Shown here: positions 8,675 through 18,254 of the stretch, piece after piece
Layout of the letters: each line of letters begins with the position of its first letter
How positions within the stretch are numbered: position 1 is the first letter of the stretch
NCBI GenBank assembly: GCA_002067065.1
Contig: MVPY01000092.1
Location: forward strand, 50,111 to 114,110
Direction: 5' to 3'
Source: Methanobacterium sp. PtaB.Bin024
GTDB taxonomy: Archaea > Methanobacteriota > Methanobacteria > Methanobacteriales > Methanobacteriaceae
Length of the DNA: 64,000 nucleotides
Notes under the pieces: model-generated
What the model saw: the letters and a program-made list of their open reading frames with translations, nothing else
Databases searched by the model: none
Told to the model about the DNA's origin: nothing
Position numbers and translations under genes: made by a program

Positions 8675-8838
8675 AACTACACTTCATTTATTTTATTAGT
8701 ACCTTTATTTATCATTAATATTTTTCATTTTAACGGAAATTTAAGAGTATTTATTAATATAATCGCCAATTTTATTATAAAGAATGATTTCCAGCTTTCC
8801 ATAACAGGATCATGATCTAGTAACAGTTAATTTTATAT

Positions 8839-8883
8839 ATCATGATTAATAATGTTAAATTAATCATCATGTTTAATCATGAT
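8839..8883 (+). promoter_or_regulatory. Inverted repeats and TATA element upstream of the DUF488 gene
   Basis: A TTTTATATAT stretch at 8831-8840 runs into ATCATGAT. ATTAATCATCA at 8859-8869 is nearly the reverse complement of TCATGATTAAT at 8840-8850, and a second ATCATGAT palindrome follows at 8876-8883. The position between a TATA-like box and the start suggests an operator for an unknown regulator. Confidence 0.4.
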
Positions 8884-8912
8884 AAATCAATTAAGTTAAA
8901 GGTGATCCTAAA

Positions 8913-9233
8913 ATGTTAAGACTGAAAAGTATAAACGAACTCCCCCAAGAAGAAGATGGATTCAGAATATTAATAGATGAATTCTGGCCTGAAGGCTTAT
9001 CCCCAGAAGAAGCTAAAGTTGATTTATGGCTCAAAGAAATAACACCCCCTACGAAACTTGAAGAATGGTCGGAAAGTGACCCTTTATACTTTGAAAAAGT
9101 CGAAGCAGGAAACATTGACGAATTTCAAAGGAAAAAAACTTTGATAAAATTTATCAGAGATACTGAAAAGGAAAAAGGAACTGTAACCTTTTTATATTCA
9201 ACTATAAAAAGTATAAGGGAATTGCCAGTTTAA
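8913..9233 (+). CDS. DUF488 family protein
   Basis: The protein has 106 residues. The segments RILIDEFWPEGLSPEEAKVD and LWLKEITPP match the conserved part of DUF488, where most relatives read DRLWPRG and LWLKE-APS. The Glu and Phe in DEF and the Glu in PEG depart from the usual Arg-rich version. DUF488 proteins are often next to MarR-type regulators and detoxification genes, and their activity is unknown. A GGTGATC precedes the ATG, and the promoter region carries inverted repeats. Confidence 0.75.
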   Translation: MLRLKSINELPQEEDGFRILIDEFWPEGLSPEEAKVDLWLKEITPPTKLEEWSESDPLYFEKVEAGNIDEFQRKKTLIKFIRDTEKEKGTVTFLYSTIKSIRELPV

Positions 9234-9267
9234 AAAAAATTCAACTCGTTAAAGGATGTTAAAATTT

Positions 9268-9375
9268 TTTCAATTTGAAATCCCCAAAAATTTCAAATAT
9301 TTTAACTCCTTTTTCATCTCTGATAACATATTACAAAATAATTATTTGTCTTTCTATTTTTTTAGACTCATCAAA
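9268..9375 (-). pseudogene. Decayed integrase 3' end, copy 5
   Basis: The minus strand reads CNMLSEMKKELKYLK, matching CDTVTEMKKELKTLK of copy 2, after a degenerate DE..KIERQ segment with an in-frame stop. It is the most eroded copy and the last of the series. Confidence 0.5.
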
Positions 9376-9434
9376 AAAAAGTTATTTTATAAAATGTTAA
9401 TTTTTCAATTGTTTTAAAAAAAATAAAGAGTTTT

Positions 9435-9719
9435 TTATAAGGTTTTTGCTATTTCGCTGAAGGGTTTTACTTCTCTGATTGTTACTTCCATTGGTCCAAA
9501 GAATTTGTTTATGGCTCCTTCATCTGGAGATTTTATAATAAAATAACCCTTGTGCACGGCACCTTCATCATTAGGACAACTCATATAAGCACCAACAAGT
9601 TCAATACCTGAATTTTTTATGTGTTCCTCTGAAAAAAGTCCCTTTATCATATTTTTCCCACCGGGCATGTCCAATGGACATTCAGAAGCAGAGTGGGTGT
9701 GTTCAGCAATAAATAACAT
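9435..9719 (-). CDS. Conserved small hypothetical protein, possible dimeric alpha/beta barrel
   Basis: This 94-residue protein starts MLFIAEHTHSASECPLD and continues with alternating strands and helices (IELVGAYMSCPNDEG, GYFIIKSPDEGAINKFFG, VTIREVKPF). The pattern resembles small ferredoxin-fold dimers of the DUF3303 or monooxygenase type, but no family is certain. The early His and Cys residues could bind a metal. GGGGTGAT gives a good ribosome binding site. It is monocistronic. Confidence 0.6.
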   Translation of the reverse strand: MLFIAEHTHSASECPLDMPGGKNMIKGLFSEEHIKNSGIELVGAYMSCPNDEGAVHKGYFIIKSPDEGAINKFFGPMEVTIREVKPFSEIAKTL

Positions 9720-10032
9720 TTTCTATCACCCCATTATAATATGTTCTTTTAAACAATAAAATTTTTCTTAGAAGTGTTTAAAGAACATGGGAGATTTCTC
9801 CCCCATGGTATTCGGCAAGATATTGTGACTCATGGCCTTGTTAAGGTTGTATTTCATAAGTCCTGTATCTTAACCACTTAATATGTTAATTTAAAGAAAC
9901 TATACACTCCAAAATACCATAAGATGATAAAAAAGATAATTAACCATTTTTGTGTGGATAATGTCTGGATAAGGTGTAATCTACTATTTTTCTGGTTCCG
10001 ACAATTGCAGTAAATAGAGATGATGTTTAAAA

Positions 10033-10358
10033 CTCAAAACCTAAACTGCCTCCTGTTTATTTATCATTTCTCAAGCAAGTACTTTTTAAAGGCACAGATT
10101 CACTGGCCTTTACCTCCAATGAAAAATGCATTGGCTGTGGAACCTGCCAGAGAATCTGCACCCAGAACAACATTGAACTAGTCAACAATATCATCCTGGT
10201 CGGATCATTGCATAAACTGTTTCGCCTGCCTCAACTGGTGCCCTAACGGAGCCATCAAACTAGGAGATGCAGATCTGGGTATTAAAAATTATCCTCATCC
10301 TGAAGTTGAAATGAAAGATATGATCCTTCCAGAAAACAATAAAAAAATACCATACTGA
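10033..10358 (+). pseudogene. Frameshifted C-terminal part of an EFR1-type flavodoxin/ferredoxin protein
   Basis: The first frame gives FTSNEKCIGCGTCQRICTQ. Around 10195-10201 the frame shifts, and the next frame gives DHCINCFACLNWCPNGAIKL and runs to a stop at 10356. Together they form two 4Fe-4S motifs with the spacing of the C-terminal domain of EFR1-family ferredoxins, which normally follow a flavodoxin domain. The flavodoxin half is missing upstream, where stops occur. It is both truncated and frameshifted. Confidence 0.7.
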
Positions 10359-10568
10359 ACCTAAAAGTAACCATGATAAATTTATAATCGTTTTATGTAA
10401 TTTCTCATTAATTGTCCTTTAAATAAAAAATAACATTATCTCATGGTTTAATATTTTTAAGTCATTTTACTGGCAAGTGAATTCATAAAAATGATTAAAT
10501 ATAAATTCAAACCAATATATCAAGTAAGATGAATGAGATTTCCATGAAATAAATTAGGACGATGGATA

Positions 10569-11027
10569 ATGAGTAAAGCGCCTTCACCCAGAAGCAGATT
10601 GTTAATAACGTGGTTTATTATAGTAATTGTTGGCTTATTTACTATTTGTTATAGTTGGGATTATGGTCTAATTTTACCCCGTTCAATGTATACAAATTTG
10701 ATAGCCCTGCTATTCCTGATTATCGGTGTTCTTATAAGAATACGCGCTTTAACTGAAATTCGCAATGCATTTAGAATAGGCAAACTAGTTACCTCAGGCA
10801 TATATGCTAAAACTAGAAATCCAACTTATTTAGCATTCACACTTATTATTATAGGAATTTCAATAGGATCTTTAGCCATATTATCTTTTATATGGGTTAT
10901 TGTCAGTATCATTGCATTTTATTATGTTGCTAAAAAAGAAGAGAGAGACCTGGAAAAGAATTTTGGAGAAGACTTTACAAAATACAGAGAATCTGTTCCA
11001 TTATTCATACCAAAACTCAAAAACTAA
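10569..11027 (+). CDS. Isoprenylcysteine/phospholipid methyltransferase-family membrane protein
   Basis: The 152 residues include four membrane segments and the ICMT/PEMT signature: GIYAKTRNPTYLAF followed by a late EERDLEKNFGEDFTKYRESVP. In the family the R-x-P loop and the two late Glu residues line the S-adenosylmethionine pocket. The likely activity is methylation of a lipid or isoprenoid carboxyl group at the membrane, but the substrate is unknown. It stands alone. Confidence 0.8.
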   Translation: MSKAPSPRSRLLITWFIIVIVGLFTICYSWDYGLILPRSMYTNLIALLFLIIGVLIRIRALTEIRNAFRIGKLVTSGIYAKTRNPTYLAFTLIIIGISIGSLAILSFIWVIVSIIAFYYVAKKEERDLEKNFGEDFTKYRESVPLFIPKLKN

Positions 11028-11372
11028 CAAGTACCCTGAAACAAAACGAATTCTAACTCTTAATTTTATTCTTTGAAACTGAAATTAGGATTTATGGGTT
11101 GAATTTAAACTTATAAATGTTTAAAACTGGTAATTTTTATACTAAAAATGATTCAAGAGATTTAACAGTCATAATCTTTAGAAACCCCATACTATCTTCA
11201 ATTTTAGAACCTCCATACTGATTTCAAGATCTTATACCATTTACGTCAAAGTTATATCATTTTTTCCATAGTGTGTGAATTAAAATACGCTAAGTGTGGA
11301 GTTTTGTATTGATTGATAAGAATTAATTTTGAAGAAGAAACTAAATAAGATCAGTAACAAATGAGGTATTAA
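11028..11372. other. Intergenic region upstream of ppx, no gene seen
   Basis: 345 AT-rich bases. The part next to the ppx start holds a GAGGT ribosome binding site and presumably its promoter. No open frame with protein character, stem-rich RNA or repeat array was seen. Confidence 0.4.
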
Positions 11373-12275
11373 ATGTTATATGGAATAGTGGATATTGGTT
11401 CAAACACAGTCCGATTAAATGTTTACAGCTACGAAAATGATAAATTAAATATCATTTTTACTAGAAAAGAGAATTTAGGTTTAGTTTTTTATATTAAAAA
11501 AGATAAATTAAATAATGAGGGTATTAAAAAATTAGTCACTCTTTTAAAAGAGATTAAAGCTGATTTAGACTATTTAAATGTGAAGTGTTACAGTTTCTTT
11601 TCCACAGCTCCCCTTAGAGTAATCAAAAACCGCGCCCAAGTTATTCAAACTATCAAAGACAAGGTAAAAATTGAAGTTGATGTACTTTCTGGTGAAGAGG
11701 AAGGAAAACTAAGCTTTTATGGCTCTGTATCCACCATCAAAAAAGATGATGGAATTTTAATTGATGTTGGTGGAGGCAGCGTTGAAATTGTATTTTTTAA
11801 AAACAAAAAAATAATTAAAAGTTACAGTATACGTGCTGGTTCCCTAAAAATGTACAATGAATATGTATCTCTCCTTATACCCACAGAAAAAGAATGTAAA
11901 TTAATTAAAAATGCAGTTTATTCTGAATTAGACAAAATCAACTTCGAACTTGAAGAAAAAATCCCTTTTATGTGTGGTGTGGGAGGAAACATTCGCGCCA
12001 TGGGTAAAATATTAGTAGATCTAAATTTAATTAAGTCCAAAAAGGGTTTAATAAATATCAAATTGATAAGCAAGCTAAAAATGAAATTTAAGCCTGAAAA
12101 GAAGGATACATATACAGAGATATTGCAGGTTAAACCTTCCAGGATTCACACCTTTGTTCCGGCTTTAATCATAGTGGAATCCATTTCATCTTACTTTGGA
12201 TGTGAAAAACTGCAGATCAGCAAATATACCGTTAGAGAAGGATATTTATACGAGAAATTGTTGAAACGGTGCTGA
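11373..12275 (+). CDS. ppx: Exopolyphosphatase, Ppx/GppA family
   Basis: The protein has 300 residues, the short two-domain form of the Ppx/GppA family. It shows the ASKHA ATPase-like motifs: DIGSNTVRLNVY at the N-terminus, SGEEEGKLSFYG, LIDVGGGSVEIVFF and GVGGNIRAMGK. It would release phosphate from polyphosphate chains, or act on (p)ppGpp as some relatives do. Its stop is one base before the ATG of the polyphosphate kinase gene, so the two are co-transcribed and probably translationally coupled. This points to polyphosphate. The C-terminal HD-type domain of long GppA proteins is absent. Confidence 0.88.
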   Translation: MLYGIVDIGSNTVRLNVYSYENDKLNIIFTRKENLGLVFYIKKDKLNNEGIKKLVTLLKEIKADLDYLNVKCYSFFSTAPLRVIKNRAQVIQTIKDKVKIEVDVLSGEEEGKLSFYGSVSTIKKDDGILIDVGGGSVEIVFFKNKKIIKSYSIRAGSLKMYNEYVSLLIPTEKECKLIKNAVYSELDKINFELEEKIPFMCGVGGNIRAMGKILVDLNLIKSKKGLINIKLISKLKMKFKPEKKDTYTEILQVKPSRIHTFVPALIIVESISSYFGCEKLQISKYTVREGYLYEKLLKRC

Positions 12276-12276
12276 A

Positions 12277-14400
12277 ATGTCTAAAGATTACAGTTATACT
12301 CAAAACCGTGAGTTATCCTGGTTAAAATTTGATGACCGAGTTTTAGAAGAAGCAGAGGACCTTTCAGTTCCCTTACTGGAACGTTTGAAATTCATATCTA
12401 TTTTTACCAGTAATTTAGATGAATTTTATATGGTTAGATGTGGAAGTCTCTATGATTTATCCCTCATCGAAAACGATTACTATGATAACAAGACTGGTTT
12501 AAATGCCCATGACCAGTTAGATGCCATATTTGACCAGACTAAAGTTTTATTCAAACGCAGAGACGAGATATTTAAAACTGTTGATTCGCTCCTAAAGAAA
12601 GAGGGCATCTGTGATCTTAACTTCGCTGATCTGACTAAAAAAGAAAAAAAATATCTAAGTAAATATTTCACTGATTATATTTTCCCAGTTTTATCCCCTC
12701 AAATTATTGATATTCAACATCCCTTTCCCCATCTGTTGAACAAATCCCAGTATGTGATGTTGATATTGAAAAATAAAGGGGAGAAAGTCTTTGGACTTAT
12801 TCCTATACCCTCATCATTACCCCGGCTACTTCATATTCCTAAAAATGGGATGAGTTTTATTCTACTGGAAAAAATAATACTTGAATATGCAGATAGAGTC
12901 TTCTCCAACTATGAAGTGGAATTTAAGACCATACTTTCTGTAACCAGGAATGCGGATATTGTCATATCCAATTATCAAATGGATGAAGATGAGGATTATA
13001 TGGGTTATATGAAGAAAATTTTAAAAAAAAGAACCCGTTTAGCCCCAATTAGATTAGAATTCTACAAATACATCAATCCCAAACTAACCGCTTTTTTGTG
13101 TAATAAATTGAATATTAATGAAAATCAGGTGATGATTTCCAGTACTCCGCTGGATATGAGCTATGTGGATAAATTATTTGACCATATCGATGAGGTAGAT
13201 AAAGTACTCTTTCATAGATTATCCTTTAATCCTTATTATCCCAAGATCCCCAAAACCATTGGTGATGGAAAAATCATTCCCCAACTTAAAAAGAAGGATA
13301 TTTTACTTTACTATCCCTATGATTCCATAGACCCATTCTTAAGGTTATTGAAAGAAGCTGCCAATGATAAAAATGTCATATCTGTTCAGATCACGATTTA
13401 CCGGTTGGCAAGATCTTCTTCTGTGATAAAATATTTACTGGAAGCATGTGAGAATGGGAAGGATGTTACGGTTCTTATTGAACTCAGGGCCAGATTTGAT
13501 GAAGCAAATAATATTCATTATGCTACATTATTAAAAGAAGCAGGCTGCAGGGTTTTATATGGTTTTGAAGAGTATAAAGTACATTCCAAAATTTGTCTTA
13601 TTACCCGACGAGAGAGGACTAAAATTCAATACATCACCCAAATGGGAACAGGTAATTACAATGAAAAAACCTGTAAATTATACACTGACCTATGCTTCAT
13701 GACCAGAAACCAGGAGATTGGAAAGGATGCTATGTTGTTTTTTAAAAATATGGCAATTTCCAATTTAAATGGGGATTATCAAAAGTTACTGGTTGCGCCT
13801 TTCGGTCTAAAACAGGGATTAATAAAAAAGATCAATGAAGAAATTGACAACGCCCAGAATGGTCTGCCTGCAAACATTATAATGAAAATGAATTCTCTAA
13901 CTGACAGAGAACTAATTGACATGTTACAAAAAGCATCACGCGCAGGGGTTAAAATTAAATTAATTGTTAGAGGTATCTGTTGTATTGTCCCAGGATTACC
14001 CGAAAAAACTGAAAATATCCAAATCATCAGTGTTGTGGGTAGATTTTTAGAACATTCCCGTATTTATTGCTTTGGTAATGGAGATAAAATTTCCATATAT
14101 CTATCTAGTGCTGATTTAATGACTAGAAACACAGAAAAAAGAGTTGAAATTGCTTTTCCAATTGAAAATAGAATGTTAAAGGAAAGAATAATAAGCATGT
14201 TAAGGATTATACTCAGTGACAATGTTAAAGCCAGAAAAGTTAACAATAAAGGCGATTATGAACGAATAAATGCTAAAGGGGCAGAATTAGTTGACTCTCA
14301 AGACTATTTCATGCATCACGAACCCCCAAAAATTGAAGAAAAAAAAGATCACGAAGAAGAATCATTTTTAACCAGATTAAAGGACTTTTTAAAGATATAG
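12277..14400 (+). CDS. ppk1: Polyphosphate kinase 1
   Basis: The protein has 707 residues, the usual PPK1 length. The N-terminal domain begins with NRELSWLKFDDRVLEEA. The phospholipase-D-like C domains carry VHSKICLITRRE with the phosphorylated His at residue 436, and EHSRIYCFG with the second conserved His at residue 593. IYRLARSSSVIKYLLEA and TGNYNEKT are also typical. It makes polyphosphate from ATP. It is coupled to ppx one base upstream, so synthesis and breakdown are under one promoter. PPK1 is patchy in methanogens and acquisition from bacteria is possible. Confidence 0.93.
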   Translation: MSKDYSYTQNRELSWLKFDDRVLEEAEDLSVPLLERLKFISIFTSNLDEFYMVRCGSLYDLSLIENDYYDNKTGLNAHDQLDAIFDQTKVLFKRRDEIFKTVDSLLKKEGICDLNFADLTKKEKKYLSKYFTDYIFPVLSPQIIDIQHPFPHLLNKSQYVMLILKNKGEKVFGLIPIPSSLPRLLHIPKNGMSFILLEKIILEYADRVFSNYEVEFKTILSVTRNADIVISNYQMDEDEDYMGYMKKILKKRTRLAPIRLEFYKYINPKLTAFLCNKLNINENQVMISSTPLDMSYVDKLFDHIDEVDKVLFHRLSFNPYYPKIPKTIGDGKIIPQLKKKDILLYYPYDSIDPFLRLLKEAANDKNVISVQITIYRLARSSSVIKYLLEACENGKDVTVLIELRARFDEANNIHYATLLKEAGCRVLYGFEEYKVHSKICLITRRERTKIQYITQMGTGNYNEKTCKLYTDLCFMTRNQEIGKDAMLFFKNMAISNLNGDYQKLLVAPFGLKQGLIKKINEEIDNAQNGLPANIIMKMNSLTDRELIDMLQKASRAGVKIKLIVRGICCIVPGLPEKTENIQIISVVGRFLEHSRIYCFGNGDKISIYLSSADLMTRNTEKRVEIAFPIENRMLKERIISMLRIILSDNVKARKVNNKGDYERINAKGAELVDSQDYFMHHEPPKIEEKKDHEEESFLTRLKDFLKI

Positions 14401-14433
14401 ATCATAATTAGATTACCATTCCTCTTAATTCAT

Positions 14434-14643
14434 TCAATTAATGTCCTTATTCTTCGTTAAGTAATATAGTTTGACTCCAGTAACTCCAATCCATATCCAT
14501 GACACAACCAGGAATAACCTCTGTACAGCCCCCTGGTAGTCAACAAAATAAGTCATGGCAACCTTAAGCAGAATAATAAAGATAATTGATAATTCATCCA
14601 CTTTTTCTTTTTTCCCTGAAATTGAACAAACCCTGAACCTATC
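14434..14643 (-). pseudogene. Remnant of a membrane protein gene, possibly DUF998-like
   Basis: An open frame reads LSIIFIILLKVAMTYFVDYQ, then GAVQRLFLVVSWIWIGVTGV and a basic end. The G-x-x-Q-R-x-F-x-x-x-x-W-x-W pattern resembles the last helix of DUF998 family proteins. Only this C-terminal part survives, and an in-frame stop precedes it. A 40-residue peptide from the ATG at 14556 could be made, but no ribosome binding site is obvious. Confidence 0.35.
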
Positions 14644-14697
14644 CTAATCTTCATCATAGGCACTCACTAAATATGAGAGAATCTGTGAACAATTCTT

Positions 14698-14823
14698 TCA
14701 TTTTTTTTCAGCTAAAAAATCGTTTACGTCCCTTTCTAAAGGAAGTTCTAAAAATTCCAAAATAATTTGAGATAGAAATCGTTCATTGCTGATAAACTGA
14801 GCATCGTGTTCTTTTTTTAGTTT
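14698..14823 (-). pseudogene. Short C-terminal gene scrap
   Basis: The minus-strand frame contains QFISNERFLSQIILEFLELP and ends ERDVNDFLAEKK. It reads like a helical protein C-terminus but has no start codon. Family unknown. The rest of the gap between ppk1 and the radical SAM gene shows nothing else. Confidence 0.3.
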
Positions 14824-15003
14824 TTAAAAATAATACTGAAATAAGAAAAATTTATAAACTATGCAGTTTAATCTATATTAAGGTGAAATAAGCTGTAACA
14901 GGGTAAAATATTATTTTATAGTGAATTTTTTATTACTCTTTTTATCTGGAAAGTTTATTTTGATCCTTAAATGGTTATTTGTGACCGATTGGGGGTGCAT
15001 GAA

Positions 15004-16542
15004 GTGACAAATGACATTAAAAGCGAAAATGATGCTGATCCATCAGGTGATAATTTAGAAAGTATGATAAGTACTTTTGAAAGTATTGCTAATAATCCCT
15101 TTTCTAGATTACTTCTTAAAAAAACTTTAGAACACTGCGAAAAGGATAATGCCAATCGATTGGAAGTTGGTCTGGAACTATTTTTGGGTAAAAGGGAAGA
15201 TGCATGTATAACCTGTAGGTTACTGTCTAAGATCATAGCTTTCGTCATAAATAAAGGATCTGATAACTTCAAAGTTTCAGAAGCTGAATTTATGGAAGTA
15301 ATGGAAGATCCTTATTGGGTGAAAGGTTTAAGCAGCGTTCTTAAGGGGATAGCCTTATTTGGAGTTCAGAAACCATTTGTACCAGGTGCACCATTCCAGG
15401 TGGTCTGGAACATCACCAAAAGATGCAATATGGAATGTGAACATTGCTATGAAAACGCAGGAAGAAAAGATAAAGACGAACTGAACTTCCAACAAATTAT
15501 TAAAGGCCTTGATATTCTTGCTGAATCTGGTGTAACTTCTGTTGCATTTTCCGGAGGCGAACCAACCATCCATCCCCACATCCTCAAATTCATCCAACAT
15601 TCAAAGGATCAGGGAATGTTTGCAGCCCTGGCCACCAATGGATATTCCCTTTCCAAACAAAAAAACATTGATAAATATGTTGATTCCGGGTTAGAATTTG
15701 TACAGATAAGTCTTGATGGTCTGGACCCTGCCACACATGATTCATTCCGTGGAGTTAACGGTGCCTGGGATAAAGCTGTTCAAGCAATTGGTAACTGTGT
15801 TGAAGCTGACCTATTTGTGGAAGTAGCCACCACAGTAACTGAACACAATTTCAATGAAATACCCTTGATGATAAACTTTGTAAGGGATCTGGGTGTCCAG
15901 TGGTTCATGCTTTATAATTTCATACCCACTGGAAATGGCAGCAAAATCATGAACATGGACATTTCACCAGAAATGAGACAGAGTTTACTGGAAGATGCAT
16001 ATTCACAAAATGGGAAAGGGGAAATGCAAATCTTATCCACTGCACCACAATATGCAAGGATTGCAAAATCTTTCGTCTCTCAGAAATCTAATATGATTCC
16101 AACTCACTTTTATAATCCAGAGTATACCAATAACTCTTTGAAAAAACTCGCCGATTTTATAGGAGGGTGTGGAGCTGGAAGGTTCTATCTCAGCTTAGAA
16201 CCCAATGGAGACATATTCCCCTGTGTGTTTTTCCCACACACTGAAGAGGTGCGTCTAGGCAATATTCTTTCTGATGATTTTAATGATCTATGGGAAGAAA
16301 ATGGCTTATTATTGAAATTGAGAAATAAAAACCTCCTCCATGGACATTGCGGAGTATGTGAATCCCAACATATCTGTGGAGGATGCAGAGCCAGAGCCTA
16401 CAATTATTTTAATGATATATTGGCACCGGATCCAGGATGCATCAACAACAATAACGAATGGATAAAGATTAAAAAAAGAATTAGTGCTGCTCAAGAACTC
16501 CCAGATGGTAGAATTTTAATTGATCTTAAAGTTGAGGGTTGA
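15004..16542 (+). CDS. Radical SAM/SPASM domain protein with an N-terminal helical domain
   Basis: The start is taken as GTG 15004 because GGGGG lies eight bases before it (512 residues). Residues of about 1-110 form a conserved helical domain with a CITC motif. The radical SAM core follows with CNMECEHCY (CxxxCxxC), the glycine-rich FSGGEPTIH, and a C-terminal SPASM region. The latter contains [21 protein letters not shown] and [19 protein letters not shown], able to hold further 4Fe-4S clusters. Such enzymes modify peptides or make cofactors. The substrate is unknown. The B12-type radical SAM gene starts four bases after its stop, so the two probably act in one pathway. Confidence 0.85.
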   Translation: MTNDIKSENDADPSGDNLESMISTFESIANNPFSRLLLKKTLEHCEKDNANRLEVGLELFLGKREDACITCRLLSKIIAFVINKGSDNFKVSEAEFMEVMEDPYWVKGLSSVLKGIALFGVQKPFVPGAPFQVVWNITKRCNMECEHCYENAGRKDKDELNFQQIIKGLDILAESGVTSVAFSGGEPTIHPHILKFIQHSKDQGMFAALATNGYSLSKQKNIDKYVDSGLEFVQISLDGLDPATHDSFRGVNGAWDKAVQAIGNCVEADLFVEVATTVTEHNFNEIPLMINFVRDLGVQWFMLYNFIPTGNGSKIMNMDISPEMRQSLLEDAYSQNGKGEMQILSTAPQYARIAKSFVSQKSNMIPTHFYNPEYTNNSLKKLADFIGGCGAGRFYLSLEPNGDIFPCVFFPHTEEVRLGNILSDDFNDLWEENGLLLKLRNKNLLHGHCGVCESQHICGGCRARAYNYFNDILAPDPGCINNNNEWIKIKKRISAAQELPDGRILIDLKVEG

Positions 16543-16546
16543 TACA

Positions 16547-17989
16547 ATGGATGTGATGCTAATAAACCCCTACGACGAGAATGCCGTGAAGAATGGTTTA
16601 GGATTTATCACTCCACCGCTGAATCTAATGTACCTGGCATCCTCCCTGGAGAATGCATCGTTTTCTGTTAAAATAATTGATGATGATTTAATGCAGATGG
16701 GATATGAGAAGGTCTCTGAAATTGCAGCTAAACTCAATCCACAGATAATGGCAATTACTGCAACCACTTCTACTATAAACACTGCCCTGAAGTACATGGA
16801 GTTTGCAAAAAAATTTCTACCTGACTCTTTATTTGTTATAGGTGGCCCTCATCCAACATTCATGCCTGAAAATATTTTAAAAAATTCTGATGGCATTGAT
16901 GTGGTTGTTAGAGGTGAGGGTGAAGAAACTATGGTTGATCTGGCCGAAAATCATATTGACGAAAATCATATTGATAATCATGGCAGATATCTGGAAAAGG
17001 TTCGTGGAATTGCATATAAAGATTTGAAGGAAGGAAATGTCAAATTTACCGAACCCAGGCCCCTTATAAATGATTTGGATTTTCTACCTTTACCTGCTAG
17101 ACACTTGGTCCCTTTTGATTCCTATGGTGTTTCTCGAGAACAGTCTGGAGGGATGATCACCAGTAGAGGATGTGTTTACTCGTGTGGATACTGCTCTTCA
17201 TCATTGATCATGGGAAAAAAGTTCAGATCCCGCAGTCCTGAGAATGTAGTTGACGAAATCGAAGAATTACTGTATAAATATAAACTAAGGGACATAGCAT
17301 TCATGGATGACACCTTCATGCTCAACAAAAGAAGAGCCTCTCAAATAGCACAGGAGATTGAAGAAAGAAACTTGGATGTGAGTTTCGTTGCCTCCTCCAG
17401 GGTAGATATGGTTGATGCTAATCTGCTCATGAAACTGAAAAAGGCAGGTATGAGCACCTTATACTACGGTGTTGAATCCGGATCTCAGCGAATTTTGGAT
17501 TTAATGAAGAAAGGAATTACCCTCCAACAAGCAGAAACTGCTGTTAAAAGTGCCAAGAATGTAGGTTTAGAAGTTTTAACTTCATTTATACTGGGTTATC
17601 CTGGTGAAACCAAAGAAGACCTAGATCAAACCATTGATTTCTCCATAAAATTAAATCCAGACTACAGTCAATACTCCATTTTAACACCATTTCCAGGGAC
17701 CCCTATTTATCATGAACTTCACAAAAAGGGATTGATTGACACCAACAACTGGGACAAATATACTGTTTTAAAGCCTGTTTTGAAGTACGAAAAACTAGGT
17801 TTAACCAAGAAGATGGTTGAAAGGAAACTGGCAGAAGCATATCTAAAATTTTATTCAAGACCTAAATATCTCATGAAACATCGCCATATGATAAGCGTGA
17901 TCTTCCAGATTATTCTGCGCAGTTTTGTACTTCCCAAATTAAAGGGAAGTACTGGTAAGGGATGGTATCAAAACTTAAATGAATCTTAA
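16547..17989 (+). CDS. B12-binding-domain radical SAM protein
   Basis: The ATG at 16547 has GAGGG before it; the longer frame from 16520 overlaps the previous gene. Residues of about 1-140 form a cobalamin-binding-type Rossmann domain (INPYDENA, then [12 protein letters not shown] and [14 protein letters not shown]). The radical SAM core follows, with [12 protein letters not shown] and [14 protein letters not shown]. This class B layout is typical of methyltransferases and ring-modifying enzymes. Codons around residues 134-143 contain a perfect 15-base tandem duplication apart from one base, giving [10 protein letters not shown]. The gene is operonic with the upstream SPASM enzyme. The substrate is unknown. 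Confidence 0.87.
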   Translation: MDVMLINPYDENAVKNGLGFITPPLNLMYLASSLENASFSVKIIDDDLMQMGYEKVSEIAAKLNPQIMAITATTSTINTALKYMEFAKKFLPDSLFVIGGPHPTFMPENILKNSDGIDVVVRGEGEETMVDLAENHIDENHIDNHGRYLEKVRGIAYKDLKEGNVKFTEPRPLINDLDFLPLPARHLVPFDSYGVSREQSGGMITSRGCVYSCGYCSSSLIMGKKFRSRSPENVVDEIEELLYKYKLRDIAFMDDTFMLNKRRASQIAQEIEERNLDVSFVASSRVDMVDANLLMKLKKAGMSTLYYGVESGSQRILDLMKKGITLQQAETAVKSAKNVGLEVLTSFILGYPGETKEDLDQTIDFSIKLNPDYSQYSILTPFPGTPIYHELHKKGLIDTNNWDKYTVLKPVLKYEKLGLTKKMVERKLAEAYLKFYSRPKYLMKHRHMISVIFQIILRSFVLPKLKGSTGKGWYQNLNES

Positions 17990-18254
17990 AATTTGAACAA
18001 AATAAATCCTTTAGGCATACTTAAACTGATTTACTATATTTTATAGGGATATATACTAATTTTTTGAAAATTAAATGCCATTGAAAAATAGAAATAATCC
18101 TGAAAACTATTTGAAAAACAATATTTACTTTTAATAACAATATGTATATATCACATACAAGAAAAAAATATTATAATATACTAACATGACCCTGATTTTC
18201 ATGTAATTATTTTAATGTAATTAATACAGATTTGCTTAACGAGGGGAGGGTAAA

